Origin: a virus
DNA length: 31,017 nt
Direction: 5' to 3' (one strand)
IMG/VR virus record: IMGVR_UViG_3300047562_002170
Span: 1-31,017 of that record
Shown: positions 8,227-16,675 of the stretch, in pieces
Layout of the letters: each line of letters starts with the position of its first letter
Position numbering within the stretch: the stretch's first letter is position 1
Program-made: the position numbers and the translations under genes
Notes under the pieces: generated by a model
Told to the model about the DNA's origin: nothing
The model's database searches: none
What the model saw: the letters and a program-made list of their open reading frames with translations, nothing else

Positions 8227-9942
8227 ATGATTTATTTTAAAAAACTTAGATGGCAAAACCTATTGTCAACTGGTAATGTAATGACTGAACTTGATTTAAA
8301 TCGTAGTAAATCAACGTTGGTTATTGGTGAAAACGGAGCAGGCAAGTCAACAATGCTTGATGCTTTGTCTTTTGTATTATACGGAAAAGCTTTTCGTAAC
8401 ATTAATAAACCACAATTAATGAACTCTATGACAAATAAAGGACTATTGGTTGAATGTGAGTTCTCAATTGGAAAAAATGAATACTTAGTAAAAAGAGGAA
8501 TGAAGCCTACACTGTTTGAAATTTACCAAAATGGTGAACTAATTAATCAAAATAGTACTACAAAAGATTATCAAGATTTCTTTGAGAGAAACATTTTGAA
8601 ATTAAGTTTCAAATCTTTCGGTCAAATCGTTGTTCTAGGCTCTGCTAATTATCTTCCTTTTATGCAACTTCCTGCACATTCCCGCCGAGAAGTGATTGAA
8701 GATCTATTGGATATTCAGATTTTTAGCACCATGAATACTCTCTTAAAAGAAAAGATATCAAAAAACAAAAGTGATATTCTGGATATTGACTATCGCATTG
8801 ACTTAATTAATAATAAAATTGAATTAGCTGAAAAACATTTGATAACTATTCGTACAAATAATGACGAATTGATTAAAGCTAAAATGGATATGATTGATGA
8901 GTTGAATGATAGAATTCACGAGCAGACTCTGATTATTGATACAACTACAACACAGCTTACAGAGCTTCAAACCAGTATTGTAGATTCTGAAAAAGTTTTA
9001 TCTCGTAAAAATAAACTTGTTAATATGGAAGGTGAACTAGAGAAAAAAGTTGCAAAGTTCAAAAAAGAAATTAAATTCTTCCACGATCATGATAACTGTC
9101 CTACGTGTAAGCAGGGCATTGATCACAATTTTAAAGATGAGTGGATTGATAAAAGAACCAAAAAGTCTGATGAGATCTCAGATGCAATGTCAAAAATTGA
9201 ACATCAAATTGAAATTGTTGAAACACGCCTAAACGAAATTACTGCGATTAATAGTCAGATTACAGAACTTAATTCGCAGATTACAAATATAAATGCTGAT
9301 ATCAGATCTTGGCAAAATTCTATTAAAACATTAAATGAAGAGATTAAATCGATTCAAAACAATACGGTAGCCATTGATAACAGCAACGAAGATATTGATG
9401 AGTATAAGAAAAATCTAAAAATAACAAAAACACAAAAAGAAGATCTCATCTATCACAAAAATATTCTTGAAGTTTCAAGCGTTCTGCTTAAAGACACAGG
9501 AATTAAAACTAAAATTATTAAACAATATATTCCCATAATGAACAAGCTTATTAATAAATATCTTGCAGCTATGGATTTCTTTGTGCAGTTTGAATTAGAT
9601 GAGAGCTTCAATGAAACTATTAAATCACGTCACAGAGATGATTTCTCGTATGCCTCTTTCTCCGAGGGAGAAAAAATGCGCATTGATCTCAGCCTTATGT
9701 TTACCTGGAGGGCTATTGCTAAGCTTCGTAATAGTGCTTCGACCAATTTGCTTATCATGGATGAAGTCTTTGACTCATCACTTGATGCAGGTGGTACAGA
9801 AGAATTCATTAAAATTTTGGAATCGCTCACACAAGATACAAACACCTTTGTTATTAGTCACAAAGGAGATCAACTCTTCGACAAATTCCATTCAGTAATT
9901 AAATTTGAAAAACATAGCAATTTTTCAAGAATTGCTGCCTAG
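8227..9942 (+). CDS. 46: Recombination endonuclease subunit gp46 (Rad50-like)
   Basis: gp46 is the ABC-type ATPase partner of gp47. Walker A GENGAGKST is at 34-42 and a zinc-hook CPTC at 291-294 sits in the middle of a long coiled coil. The ABC signature FSEGEKMRIDLSL begins at about 478 and Walker B LLIMDE lies near 509. The His-switch ISHK follows near the C-terminus. The protein has 571 residues against 560 in T4. It is the last gene of its run; a new promoter follows at 9947. Confidence 0.96.
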   Translation: MIYFKKLRWQNLLSTGNVMTELDLNRSKSTLVIGENGAGKSTMLDALSFVLYGKAFRNINKPQLMNSMTNKGLLVECEFSIGKNEYLVKRGMKPTLFEIYQNGELINQNSTTKDYQDFFERNILKLSFKSFGQIVVLGSANYLPFMQLPAHSRREVIEDLLDIQIFSTMNTLLKEKISKNKSDILDIDYRIDLINNKIELAEKHLITIRTNNDELIKAKMDMIDELNDRIHEQTLIIDTTTTQLTELQTSIVDSEKVLSRKNKLVNMEGELEKKVAKFKKEIKFFHDHDNCPTCKQGIDHNFKDEWIDKRTKKSDEISDAMSKIEHQIEIVETRLNEITAINSQITELNSQITNINADIRSWQNSIKTLNEEIKSIQNNTVAIDNSNEDIDEYKKNLKITKTQKEDLIYHKNILEVSSVLLKDTGIKTKIIKQYIPIMNKLINKYLAAMDFFVQFELDESFNETIKSRHRDDFSYASFSEGEKMRIDLSLMFTWRAIAKLRNSASTNLLIMDEVFDSSLDAGGTEEFIKILESLTQDTNTFVISHKGDQLFDKFHSVIKFEKHSNFSRIAA

Positions 9943-9946
9943 ACTA

Positions 9947-9975
9947 TGTACAAATATATGACAGTGTGGTACTGT
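9947..9975 (+). promoter_or_regulatory. Promoter, TGTACA-N17-TACTGT
   Basis: TGTACA (9947-9952) and TACTGT (9970-9975) are 17 bp apart, and ATG 10007 follows 32 nt after the -10-like hexamer. The -10 is poor by itself; the call rests on the element recurring with the same spacing elsewhere in the window. Confidence 0.55.
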
Positions 9976-10006
9976 AATATCATGATTGATTATGAAAGGT
10001 TTTTTA

Positions 10007-10213
10007 ATGACTAAATATATTTGGATTGAAGATACATTTGGTGCTGAACACTATGTTAATTTAGATCATATTATAAAAGTAACTATAGATGATAAATTAA
10101 ATCAATATACGGTGTGCTTAACAAATTCAACTCATATTAAACTTGCTACAGATAGTGGAAGTTCCCATGAGCTAGTGGTACACAAAATTAATGAGGCACT
10201 ATACTCAAGATGA
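10007..10213 (+). CDS. Hypothetical 68-residue protein
   Basis: A short protein with a beta-rich pattern, starting MTKYIWIEDTFGAEHYVNLD. ATG 10007 is chosen because GAAAGG precedes it at normal distance; an earlier in-frame ATG at 9986 lies before that site. It is the first gene after the promoter at 9947 and overlaps the deformylase start by 4 nt (ATGA). I do not recognise the family. The strand pattern might be a small SH3-like barrel, but that is a guess. Confidence 0.7.
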   Translation: MTKYIWIEDTFGAEHYVNLDHIIKVTIDDKLNQYTVCLTNSTHIKLATDSGSSHELVVHKINEALYSR

Positions 10214-10770
10214 TAAGACAGGTAGTAGATTATAAAAATCCTATTCTTAAAGAAGAGATGCCGGCATTCGATTTTTTAAATCCGATTATGGATCCTATCG
10301 AGCTGTATACAGATCTTGCAGAAACAATGCGTGATCAAGATGGCATTGGTCTTTCTGCTAATCAGATTGGTATTCGAACCCGTGCATTTGTAATGAGAGC
10401 CGAAGAAATTATTGGTGTTTTTAATCCAAGAATTGTTGATGTATCAGATGAAACTATCTATCTTGAAGAAGGTTGTCTCAGTTACAGGAATCTATTTGTA
10501 AAGATTAAAAGACCTAAATCAATTCGTGTGAGGTTTACACATCCGGACGGTAAAACTGAAACGCGTGAATTTGATGGTATGACTGCACGGTGCTTTCAGC
10601 ACGAATTAGATCATCTAGATGGAATTATCTTTACTCGTCGTGCGAATTCAGTGCATTTGAATCAGGCAAGAAAGATTGCCAAAAAAATGAATAGAAAATA
10701 TGGCTTGTTAAAGCCAAAAGGTGAATTATCACAAGAAGCGAAGGATATGATGGAATGGCTCAAAGCGTGA
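10210..10770 (+). CDS. def: Peptide deformylase
   Basis: Peptide deformylase removes the formyl group from the N-terminal methionine of new proteins. The 186-residue protein has all three family motifs: GIGLSANQIG (46-53), EGCLS (87-91, with the metal-binding Cys) and HELDH (131-135, metal-binding His and catalytic Glu), so it should be active. Phage deformylases are widespread in marine T4-like phages and are thought to support translation during infection; that role is known for the family, not shown here. The C-terminus extends about 35 residues beyond the last motif. Its end overlaps the next gene by 16 nt. Confidence 0.95.
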   Translation: MIRQVVDYKNPILKEEMPAFDFLNPIMDPIELYTDLAETMRDQDGIGLSANQIGIRTRAFVMRAEEIIGVFNPRIVDVSDETIYLEEGCLSYRNLFVKIKRPKSIRVRFTHPDGKTETREFDGMTARCFQHELDHLDGIIFTRRANSVHLNQARKIAKKMNRKYGLLKPKGELSQEAKDMMEWLKA

Positions 10771-11165
10771 TTACAAACTGGGTATATGACATTGCGGATA
10801 TGCACGATAAATATGGCGTGAATGAAAAAGTTCGTGAGTTTGATTCAGAAAAACTAAAGCAGTTTCTTCAGTTTCGTGTCGATTTTCTTGAAGAAGAGCT
10901 GACTGAACTCAAAGAAAATATGGATAATCCTGAAGAAATTGTTGATGCACTTATTGATTTGTGCGTTGTTGCAATTGGCACGCTCGATGCCTTTGAAATT
11001 GATTCCTATAAAGCTTGGAATGAAGTTCATAAAGCTAATATGAATAAGGAAGTCGGTGTGAAAGAATCACGGCCGAATCCTCTCGGTCTGCCTGATCTGA
11101 TCAAGCCTGAAGGTTGGACAGCTCCAAGCCATGAAGGAAATCATGGTCTTCTAACAAAGATGTAA
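10755..11165 (+). CDS. MazG-like / PRA-PH-type nucleotide pyrophosphohydrolase
   Basis: This 136-residue protein matches the all-alpha NTP pyrophosphatase superfamily, with EEELTELKENMDN (about 45-58) followed by EIVDALIDLCVVAIGTLDA. These give the E-x-x-E plus E-x-x-D metal-binding pattern. The C-terminal part (SRPNPLGLPDLIKPEGW) is typical of phage members annotated as phosphoribosyl-ATP pyrophosphohydrolase-like. The substrate is not predictable. It could clean up nucleotides or lower alarmone levels, as proposed for phage MazG. It follows deformylase in overlap. Confidence 0.8.
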   Translation: MAQSVITNWVYDIADMHDKYGVNEKVREFDSEKLKQFLQFRVDFLEEELTELKENMDNPEEIVDALIDLCVVAIGTLDAFEIDSYKAWNEVHKANMNKEVGVKESRPNPLGLPDLIKPEGWTAPSHEGNHGLLTKM

Positions 11166-11182
11166 TTTTTTGAAAATAAGTG

Positions 11183-11211
11183 TGTACATTAATTCTTTTT
11201 CGTGATAGGAT
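11183..11211 (+). promoter_or_regulatory. Promoter, TGTACA-N17-TAGGAT
   Basis: TGTACA (11183-11188) and TAGGAT (11206-11211) are 17 bp apart, 28 nt before ATG 11239. Both hexamers and the downstream leader (GGATAA..CCTATAATG) recur almost unchanged at 30673-30712, which strongly supports a real promoter. Confidence 0.72.
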
Positions 11212-11238
11212 AAACCTATAATGAAGAAGGAAACAAAC

Positions 11239-11535
11239 ATGACTACTTTCGTTAAGACCAACTTCGAATACCACGGTGGCTATTTGCACTACAACACCGA
11301 ATCTGGTGAACGTAAGTTTGTTGCTCGCTTCAAGCATCGTGGACCTGTCACAAAGGCAAAGTTCCTTAAGGCTCTTATCAAGCACTACTCGGTCGAAGAA
11401 TACTTTAGCCGTCTTGGTGGAGCTTACAATCCTAAGGGTGAAACTCCTCTCGGAATCTTCATGAACGATGGCCTTCTTGAATACCGCGAAGAAAACGACC
11501 GTGGATATCTTATCCTTGACGGAAAGGTTTTGTAA
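11239..11535 (+). CDS. Hypothetical 98-residue protein, probably highly expressed early
   Basis: The protein begins MTTFVKTNFEYHGGYLHY and is rich in aromatic and charged residues with no motif I recognise. ATG 11239 is preferred because GAAGGAAA lies just upstream; ATG 11221 is in frame but has no ribosome site and falls in the conserved leader. Codon choice is more C-rich (AAG, TTC, GAC) than in nearby genes, which together with the promoter suggests strong expression. The next gene starts within the stop codon (TAATG). Confidence 0.75.
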   Translation: MTTFVKTNFEYHGGYLHYNTESGERKFVARFKHRGPVTKAKFLKALIKHYSVEEYFSRLGGAYNPKGETPLGIFMNDGLLEYREENDRGYLILDGKVL

Positions 11536-11798
11536 TGACTAAAGATGAACAACTTGAAATTCTCAACGTCCTTGACAGACTTCCTCTTAATGAAGCCAAG
11601 TCGAAGGCGCTCGAGATTATTTCTACACTTTCTACAAAGACAGTGCGTCAAACCGCTGCAATAAATCGTTTAAAGTACGATATCGAGACCGCTAATACTT
11701 CGAAGTATATATGTGAATCGATGTGGCGTTCTTATTTAGCATCTCAAGGTCTGCGAGTTGCTGACTCGTCTTGGGATAAACACTACAAGAGTATTTGA
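11535..11798 (+). CDS. Hypothetical 87-residue helical protein
   Basis: No recognised domain. The protein is mostly helical, with DRLPLNEAKSKALEIISTLS and a C-terminal SQGLRVADSSWDKHYKS segment. The start overlaps the upstream stop (TAATG), so translation is coupled. Uninterrupted frame and coupling support it as a real gene in the operon led by the promoter at 11183. Confidence 0.65.
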   Translation: MTKDEQLEILNVLDRLPLNEAKSKALEIISTLSTKTVRQTAAINRLKYDIETANTSKYICESMWRSYLASQGLRVADSSWDKHYKSI

Positions 11799-11800
11799 TT

Positions 11801-12238
11801 ATGATTGGTGAATATACTGCTACTGTCCTTCAAGACTTTATCGACCGTCGTCAAGAACGTGTCGATGAAGACACTCGCACAGACGTAAATCCTTACTTCC
11901 AATGGGATTCTGAATTTGCTGAATGGCATCAGAGTCTCACTGATCCTTTACAAACAATGTACGAAGGATACGAGTTCGATACAGTACATGAGATGTATCG
12001 TAATCTTGATTATAAGATGTACTCAAAAGAAGGTGTAAAGGTTAGCCCTTACATTCAAAAACAAATTGATGCTGGTAAGATTGATCATTTAGTTGTCTGG
12101 AAATGGACAGACGGCTATAAACAATTGTACTTAAATCAAGAAGTTAAGTATACTATACTTGGTGTTGTGCCAGCTAAAGAAGCTGCAGCCAAACTAGTGA
12201 ATGGCCGTTTTAAATTTGAAGAGGTTTCCCATGTCTAA
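11801..12238 (+). CDS. Hypothetical 145-residue protein
   Basis: It starts MIGEYTATVLQDFIDRR and contains many aromatic and acidic residues, with no motif I can name. ATG 11801 is preferred over the in-frame TTG 11795, which lies over the upstream stop. The gene end overlaps the next start by 8 nt. Spacing and coding pattern support a real gene; function is unknown. Confidence 0.65.
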   Translation: MIGEYTATVLQDFIDRRQERVDEDTRTDVNPYFQWDSEFAEWHQSLTDPLQTMYEGYEFDTVHEMYRNLDYKMYSKEGVKVSPYIQKQIDAGKIDHLVVWKWTDGYKQLYLNQEVKYTILGVVPAKEAAAKLVNGRFKFEEVSHV

Positions 12239-12632
12239 TGAACGTGAATCAGTAAAAGTCCTGCAAGAGTGTATTGATCTGCAGATCCGTAAGTCACAGG
12301 ACTATCAGAATCCTAACTCGAATGTGAAGCAGGCGATGCATTATCGTCGTGGTGTCGACTCGATCCACGACACTATGCATGGCAAGATGCTTCGTGCTCA
12401 GAGTCTTCTTGAGTCTGGTGAGACTGCCAACTTCGAGTCACTTGAAGATACCTATAAAGATCTGATCAACTACGCAAGCTTTGCCGTCTCGTATATTCGT
12501 GGCAAGATGGAAGGTCAGAATCCTGATCTTGATTATCTTAATCGTCCTATTCAAGATTCTGAGTTTCCGTATGTAGGACGGTCTAGCACTGCGTATGATG
12601 ATCAGTTTGCGGAGGATGAGTCAAATGGCTAA
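12231..12632 (+). CDS. Nmad1 (DUF1599)-like nucleotide-modification-associated protein
   Basis: This 133-residue protein starts at ATG 12231, 5 nt after a GAGG ribosome site. The pattern KSQDYQNPNSNV, MHYRRGVDSIHDTMHGKMLRA, then ANFESLEDTYKDLINYASF resembles the Nmad1/DUF1599 family, which computational surveys have associated with nucleotide or DNA base modification in phages. No biochemical role is firmly known to me. Its position just upstream of dCMP hydroxymethylase fits that association. The family call is by eye and should be checked with a profile search. Confidence 0.55.
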   Translation: MSNERESVKVLQECIDLQIRKSQDYQNPNSNVKQAMHYRRGVDSIHDTMHGKMLRAQSLLESGETANFESLEDTYKDLINYASFAVSYIRGKMEGQNPDLDYLNRPIQDSEFPYVGRSSTAYDDQFAEDESNG

Positions 12633-12936
12633 GTGGAAATACTCATATAAGAATCAAGAATTTGGCATTTTTCCAAAGGGCACTAAGGTAAAGACTTTTA
12701 GTGGTGGTTCTACTACTAAGAATCAAATCCAATGCGGCCAATGGACTCTCCGTGCAAGCGTTTCTGATTACATTCCAAACGGAAAGAAACATGCTCAAAG
12801 AACGATTAAGTCTGGTAAGAATCCTGATGAATTGTATGATCTCATGATCAAGATCATTGATTGTCTATCTCCCGACGAGATCGGCAAAGTTAATCCTATT
12901 ATGAATGCAAAGAAGGTGGTAAATGCTAAAGGTTGA
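12625..12936 (+). CDS. Hypothetical 103-residue protein
   Basis: It begins MAKWKYSYKNQEFGIFPKG. ATG 12625 is 9 nt from GGAGG; the in-frame ATG 12616 is only one base from that site. The N-terminal half looks beta-rich, the C-terminal half helical (DELYDLMIKIIDCLSPDEIG). It overlaps the genes on both sides by 8 and 14 nt, so it is part of the gp42 operon. I do not recognise the family. Confidence 0.65.
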   Translation: MAKWKYSYKNQEFGIFPKGTKVKTFSGGSTTKNQIQCGQWTLRASVSDYIPNGKKHAQRTIKSGKNPDELYDLMIKIIDCLSPDEIGKVNPIMNAKKVVNAKG

Positions 12937-13570
12937 AGATATTCGTCAGCATTTTATTGATGAGTTGACGGCTGGCAACTTTGTCACAGACAAGACTGGT
13001 GTCAAGACCATTGAGATGATTGGTGCTACATTTGAAGCTGATGAACCTACTATTTTTGGCAAAGTCAACCAGGACTATGTTGAGCGTGAACTAAAGTGGT
13101 ATAAGTCAAAGTCTCTGAGTGTCTATGACATTCCTGCTCCAGTTCCTGAAATCTGGAAGCAGGTAGCTGATGAAAATGGCTATATTAATTCCAACTATGG
13201 TTGGTGTATTTGGTCTGAAGATAATTATGGACAGTATTGGAAGGTTCTAAACGAATTACGCGAGAATCCAAACAGCCGTCGCGCGGTTATGATTTATACT
13301 CGTCCTACTATGTGGTATGATTATAACTTCCTTGGCAAGTCAGACTTCATGTGTACTAATGCTGTACAGTATATGATTCGTGATGATGAACTTGTTGCTG
13401 TAGTTCAGATGCGTTCGAACGATGTAGTCTTTGGTTATCGTAATGACTTTGCATGGCAAGATCATGTTGTAAAGCTTCTTGCAGCTGCTCTTGGTATTCC
13501 TCAGACTAAAGTTATTTGGCATGTCGGCAATCTTCATGTTTATGAACGACACTTTAATATGGTGAAATAA
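12923..13570 (+). CDS. 42: dCMP hydroxymethylase gp42
   Basis: This enzyme adds a hydroxymethyl group from methylene-tetrahydrofolate to dCMP, the first step toward hydroxymethylcytosine DNA. It is a thymidylate synthase relative. The sequence tracks T4 gp42 closely: VDKTGVKTIE-like start (22-31), GYINSNYGWCIWSEDNY (86-102), NSRRAVMIYTRP, DFMCTNAVQY with catalytic Cys144, and MRSNDVVFGYRNDFAWQ (163-179). It is 215 residues against about 246 in T4 and ends soon after HVYERHF, so about 25 C-terminal residues are missing. All core catalytic blocks remain. The close match argues against an ordinary thymidylate synthase. Confidence 0.92.
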   Translation: MLKVEDIRQHFIDELTAGNFVTDKTGVKTIEMIGATFEADEPTIFGKVNQDYVERELKWYKSKSLSVYDIPAPVPEIWKQVADENGYINSNYGWCIWSEDNYGQYWKVLNELRENPNSRRAVMIYTRPTMWYDYNFLGKSDFMCTNAVQYMIRDDELVAVVQMRSNDVVFGYRNDFAWQDHVVKLLAAALGIPQTKVIWHVGNLHVYERHFNMVK

Positions 13571-14751
13571 TGGAACCAACTCAATATTATGACGAGTATC
13601 TTCGATACTTTGATTTGGCTCTTAGCCAACAAAAAAAATGTAATGTTTCAGAAGGCGTGCCTTATGGTATGATCTCTCATATTGAATCCAATATGGGAGA
13701 TGACTTACTTGAAAATGTTGAGTTATATGATGTTGTGGAACGCAAATTTGCAGGGTTTTCTCAAATTGTAAATGATATCTTTTATGGATGGACGGATAAG
13801 CATCCGTACTGGAAGAAGATGGAAGCCGGTAAAGTTACTCGTCAACGTGAACAAGTTGCTAAAGACTGGACAGGCAAGCATTCTGACTTTAGTCTTCCAG
13901 AATGGTTATATATATTCATACTACATCGTGTAACTGGTTCTGCTATTAATTACGCACAAAAACCGTCTGGATATTATAATACTATTTTATTTCATTTGCA
14001 TCAGTGTAAAAATATTGAAGAGATGGTTGGTCTACTCAATAACTATCCATATTCATTTTATACGTCAGTCGGTTATCAATTCCCTGCATTTCCAAAAGTT
14101 CCTGCCGATAAACCTTATAAAAAAGGTGGTGACTATTATCTTTCAGAATATGCGCCGCGCCTTGCAAGAGATTTAGCTGAGTGGCTTGAAAGCAGTAATG
14201 CTAAAAGAGATCTTCGTGAAATCGGCGATTGGATGTTAGCATGGAATGTTAAAAATGGGCTTCGTCAATATAAGTTTCAGTATGCTGCAGTTGTAGCAGA
14301 TATTGCAGATTGGTATCCACAATATGTAAATCTACAAAGTCCATTTTATTATGGAACAAATGCTGTCGAATGTATTTCTTATCTTGGTATTAATACACAA
14401 AGATTAAAAAAAGAAAAGTTTCTTGATACAGTAATGGAACGGATTTATGCCGATACTGGATCTTATCCTTATAATGCAGAAGATGTGTGTTGTGATTTTA
14501 TTCGCTGGGTTGAAAACTATGTAAAGCCAGGACCTGATTACAATCATCTAGATTTTGATAATGTCTGGTCATCTTGTAAAATCAAGGACCATCCTTATGG
14601 CAGACAAAAAGCCATGTTAGATCTTGGTCTTGTAGAGACATTTAACGGCATGACAAATCATCCATCCGATGATACGATTTTGAAAAAAGCAGGAATGTCT
14701 GTTGCAGAATACAAGGCAAAAGTAAATGGCACACAACAAGCATATCATTGA
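13570..14751 (+). CDS. Uncharacterised 393-residue protein of the putative DNA-modification cluster
   Basis: No family is certain. The protein is mainly helical, with many Trp and Tyr: VNDIFYGWTDKHPYWKKM (about 68-85), FILHRVTGSAINYAQKPSGYY, and a C-terminal DVCCDFIRWVENYVK. This helical layout recalls the helix-hairpin-helix-type phage enzymes linked to thymine hypermodification (the helical domain beside hydroxymethyluracil DNA kinase and the putrescinyl-thymine enzymes), but I cannot show a diagnostic motif. It starts in the last base of gp42 and overlaps the PLP-like gene by 26 nt, so it almost certainly acts in the same pathway. Confidence 0.6.
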   Translation: MEPTQYYDEYLRYFDLALSQQKKCNVSEGVPYGMISHIESNMGDDLLENVELYDVVERKFAGFSQIVNDIFYGWTDKHPYWKKMEAGKVTRQREQVAKDWTGKHSDFSLPEWLYIFILHRVTGSAINYAQKPSGYYNTILFHLHQCKNIEEMVGLLNNYPYSFYTSVGYQFPAFPKVPADKPYKKGGDYYLSEYAPRLARDLAEWLESSNAKRDLREIGDWMLAWNVKNGLRQYKFQYAAVVADIADWYPQYVNLQSPFYYGTNAVECISYLGINTQRLKKEKFLDTVMERIYADTGSYPYNAEDVCCDFIRWVENYVKPGPDYNHLDFDNVWSSCKIKDHPYGRQKAMLDLGLVETFNGMTNHPSDDTILKKAGMSVAEYKAKVNGTQQAYH

Positions 14752-15628
14752 TGGTATTAATAAGGATGTAGGCATTTATGGGTGGGAAGGCGCCAAGGAC
14801 TACTATCTTAAACTTGCAGAAACATGGATCGATCCTTATCCAGATCCCGTAGTTACAGTTCATGATGGTGTTCGTTGCGTTCGAGATGACTTGATTACTG
14901 GAACTAAGGTTCGTGGTGGTGATTGTCTTCTATCAAGAATTAATCAATCAACCATCGTATATGTTCAGCCTCGTACTGGTTTAGCTGGTGTCTCTATTCT
15001 TGATGTTGCTAAACGCTATGACAAGAAGGTAAAGCTGTTTATGCCTTCTTCTCAACGTATTTCACACCATCAGGCATGTTGTATCGAACGTGGTGCCGAG
15101 GCATCTTTTCACCGTATTGCCGCTATGCCAAATCTAAATAAAATTGCCAAGGATTGGGCAGATTCACAGGATGATGCATTCTTCGTTCCATTAGGATTAA
15201 AACACGAACTCGTTACGGCTGGTATTGTTAAAGCTGCATCAAAGATTGAAGAACCAGATGAAGTTTACGTTGCTATCTCAACTGGTGTTCTTTCAAGAGC
15301 AATGCAAATTGCATGGCCGAATGCTAAGTTTCATTCAATTGCAGTTTCTCGTAATCTAAAAGCAGGTGAACTTGGCCGCGCTGAAGTTATCTCCGAACCA
15401 TTAGCTTTTACTCAAAGCGAGAAGTCTGAAAATCTTCCACCATTCCCGTGCATTGATACGTATGATGGTAAAGTGTGGAAATATATTCCAAAGAATACCG
15501 GCAAAAACATTTTATTTTGGAATGTTGGAAAAGAACCTGTGCTTAACGATCCTACGATTTATGATCGCGTAGATAGTTACCGCGATTGGCCAAAAAATGA
15601 TGTACAATATAATGTACTTGATGTATAA
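14726..15628 (+). CDS. PLP-dependent enzyme, fold type II-like
   Basis: The 300-residue protein resembles the cysteine synthase/ACC deaminase fold. DDLITGTKVRGGD holds a candidate PLP lysine, Lys61. PRTGLAGVSILDVAKRY and VKLFMPSSQRISHHQACCIERGA look like the substrate loop and first Rossmann half. ISTGVLSRAM could be the phosphate-binding loop. PLP enzymes act in some phage base-hypermodification pathways, so a role in adding or processing an amino-acid-derived group is plausible, though not shown. ATG 14726 overlaps the upstream gene by 26 nt. A non-catalytic relative is possible. Confidence 0.6.
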   Translation: MAHNKHIIDGINKDVGIYGWEGAKDYYLKLAETWIDPYPDPVVTVHDGVRCVRDDLITGTKVRGGDCLLSRINQSTIVYVQPRTGLAGVSILDVAKRYDKKVKLFMPSSQRISHHQACCIERGAEASFHRIAAMPNLNKIAKDWADSQDDAFFVPLGLKHELVTAGIVKAASKIEEPDEVYVAISTGVLSRAMQIAWPNAKFHSIAVSRNLKAGELGRAEVISEPLAFTQSEKSENLPPFPCIDTYDGKVWKYIPKNTGKNILFWNVGKEPVLNDPTIYDRVDSYRDWPKNDVQYNVLDV

Positions 15629-15637
15629 AGGAATATT

Positions 15638-16675
15638 ATGAGTATTTTAATTACATCGCCTTTTACCCACATATCACCTAATATTCATTCTCACCGAGCA
15701 GCACAAGCTGCAATTTATGCAGAACAGATTAGCGTTGAATATGGTGGAGAAGTCCATCTAGATAAAACTGGTGATATTCACGATAATATCAATGACTTTG
15801 ATGAGGTCTATGTTTATCATGGGAACGATTGGGGTGGATCTCTTAACTTATTTGGCGGAATGAAGAACTATGGTGGCATTGATAATCTCATCCGCTATTC
15901 ACAGTTTAAAGGAAAAGTAAATTCTCTTTGGATCGACCATCCTAAATATTCTGAAATGCTTGAAAAAAGAATGAATGATGATGTACATCCTGATTGGCAT
16001 AAAGTTGATTGGGAAAATCTAAAGCGCATTGAAAACACTGCTAAAACTGTTCGTGAAATCGAATGCGTGAATAGGGCAGTTGCTGGCGATAGTCATGCTA
16101 TCTGCATGTACCGTCCTGGTTGGTTCGTCAATTCTGTCCCATTCAAGACTCTTCATGGGGCATTGAAAGAAGGACTGAATACCTTTATCCAGCCATATCA
16201 TAAGATCGTAGAATTCTACTTTGGCAATATTGACGTTCGTCATCACTTGATGCGTCAACCGAATCCTGAAGAAGCAACACGGGATTTAGCAAATAGATAT
16301 CATACGCAATTAAATGCACTCGATGTGGAATCAGTATCCGCATATGAATTACTTCCCATTGAAAACGAATCTCGTGCTCTCCCAAAAACAGGTTATTATA
16401 AAGATACACCGTTTTATGGATCTTGGCAAGAACGCGAAAATACACGTCTTATATTCAAAGATGAAATGTTAAAGCTTTGCTCAACAAGTAAAGTCAACTT
16501 TATTGAATGGGTTGACTATATGATAAACGAGCGCGGCGAATTAGATTTTGAATTTATGGAAAAACCTAAGTCTGTCCACTTATCTCGTGCGGCTTATCCA
16601 CATTGGCAAGGTAAAAAGTGGAGCGAAAAAAGATTTACTGGAAATACACTAGAGGATTTTTTTACACATGATTGA
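15638..16675 (+). CDS. Possible SGNH-like hydrolase or transferase
   Basis: The 345-residue protein has a possible SGNH arrangement in its second half: GDSH (150-153) for block I, YFGNIDVRHH (194-203) resembling block III, and HLSRAAYPHW (314-323) for the His block. The first 140 residues are different and include DEVYVYHGNDWGG. If real, it could be an esterase, or an acyltransferase working with the PLP and glycosyltransferase genes. Alternatively it is an unrelated phage family. AAAGGA precedes ATG 15638 by 5 nt. Its end overlaps the next gene by 8 nt. Confidence 0.5.
   Translation: MSILITSPFTHISPNIHSHRAAQAAIYAEQISVEYGGEVHLDKTGDIHDNINDFDEVYVYHGNDWGGSLNLFGGMKNYGGIDNLIRYSQFKGKVNSLWIDHPKYSEMLEKRMNDDVHPDWHKVDWENLKRIENTAKTVREIECVNRAVAGDSHAICMYRPGWFVNSVPFKTLHGALKEGLNTFIQPYHKIVEFYFGNIDVRHHLMRQPNPEEATRDLANRYHTQLNALDVESVSAYELLPIENESRALPKTGYYKDTPFYGSWQERENTRLIFKDEMLKLCSTSKVNFIEWVDYMINERGELDFEFMEKPKSVHLSRAAYPHWQGKKWSEKRFTGNTLEDFFTHD

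Noticed and set aside
15601-15629. TGTACA-N17-TATAAA match before the gene at 15638
   Set aside because: Transcription would begin only a base or two before ATG 15638, and the TATAAAGGA is made of the upstream stop codon plus the ribosome site. Likely chance, unlike the other copies.
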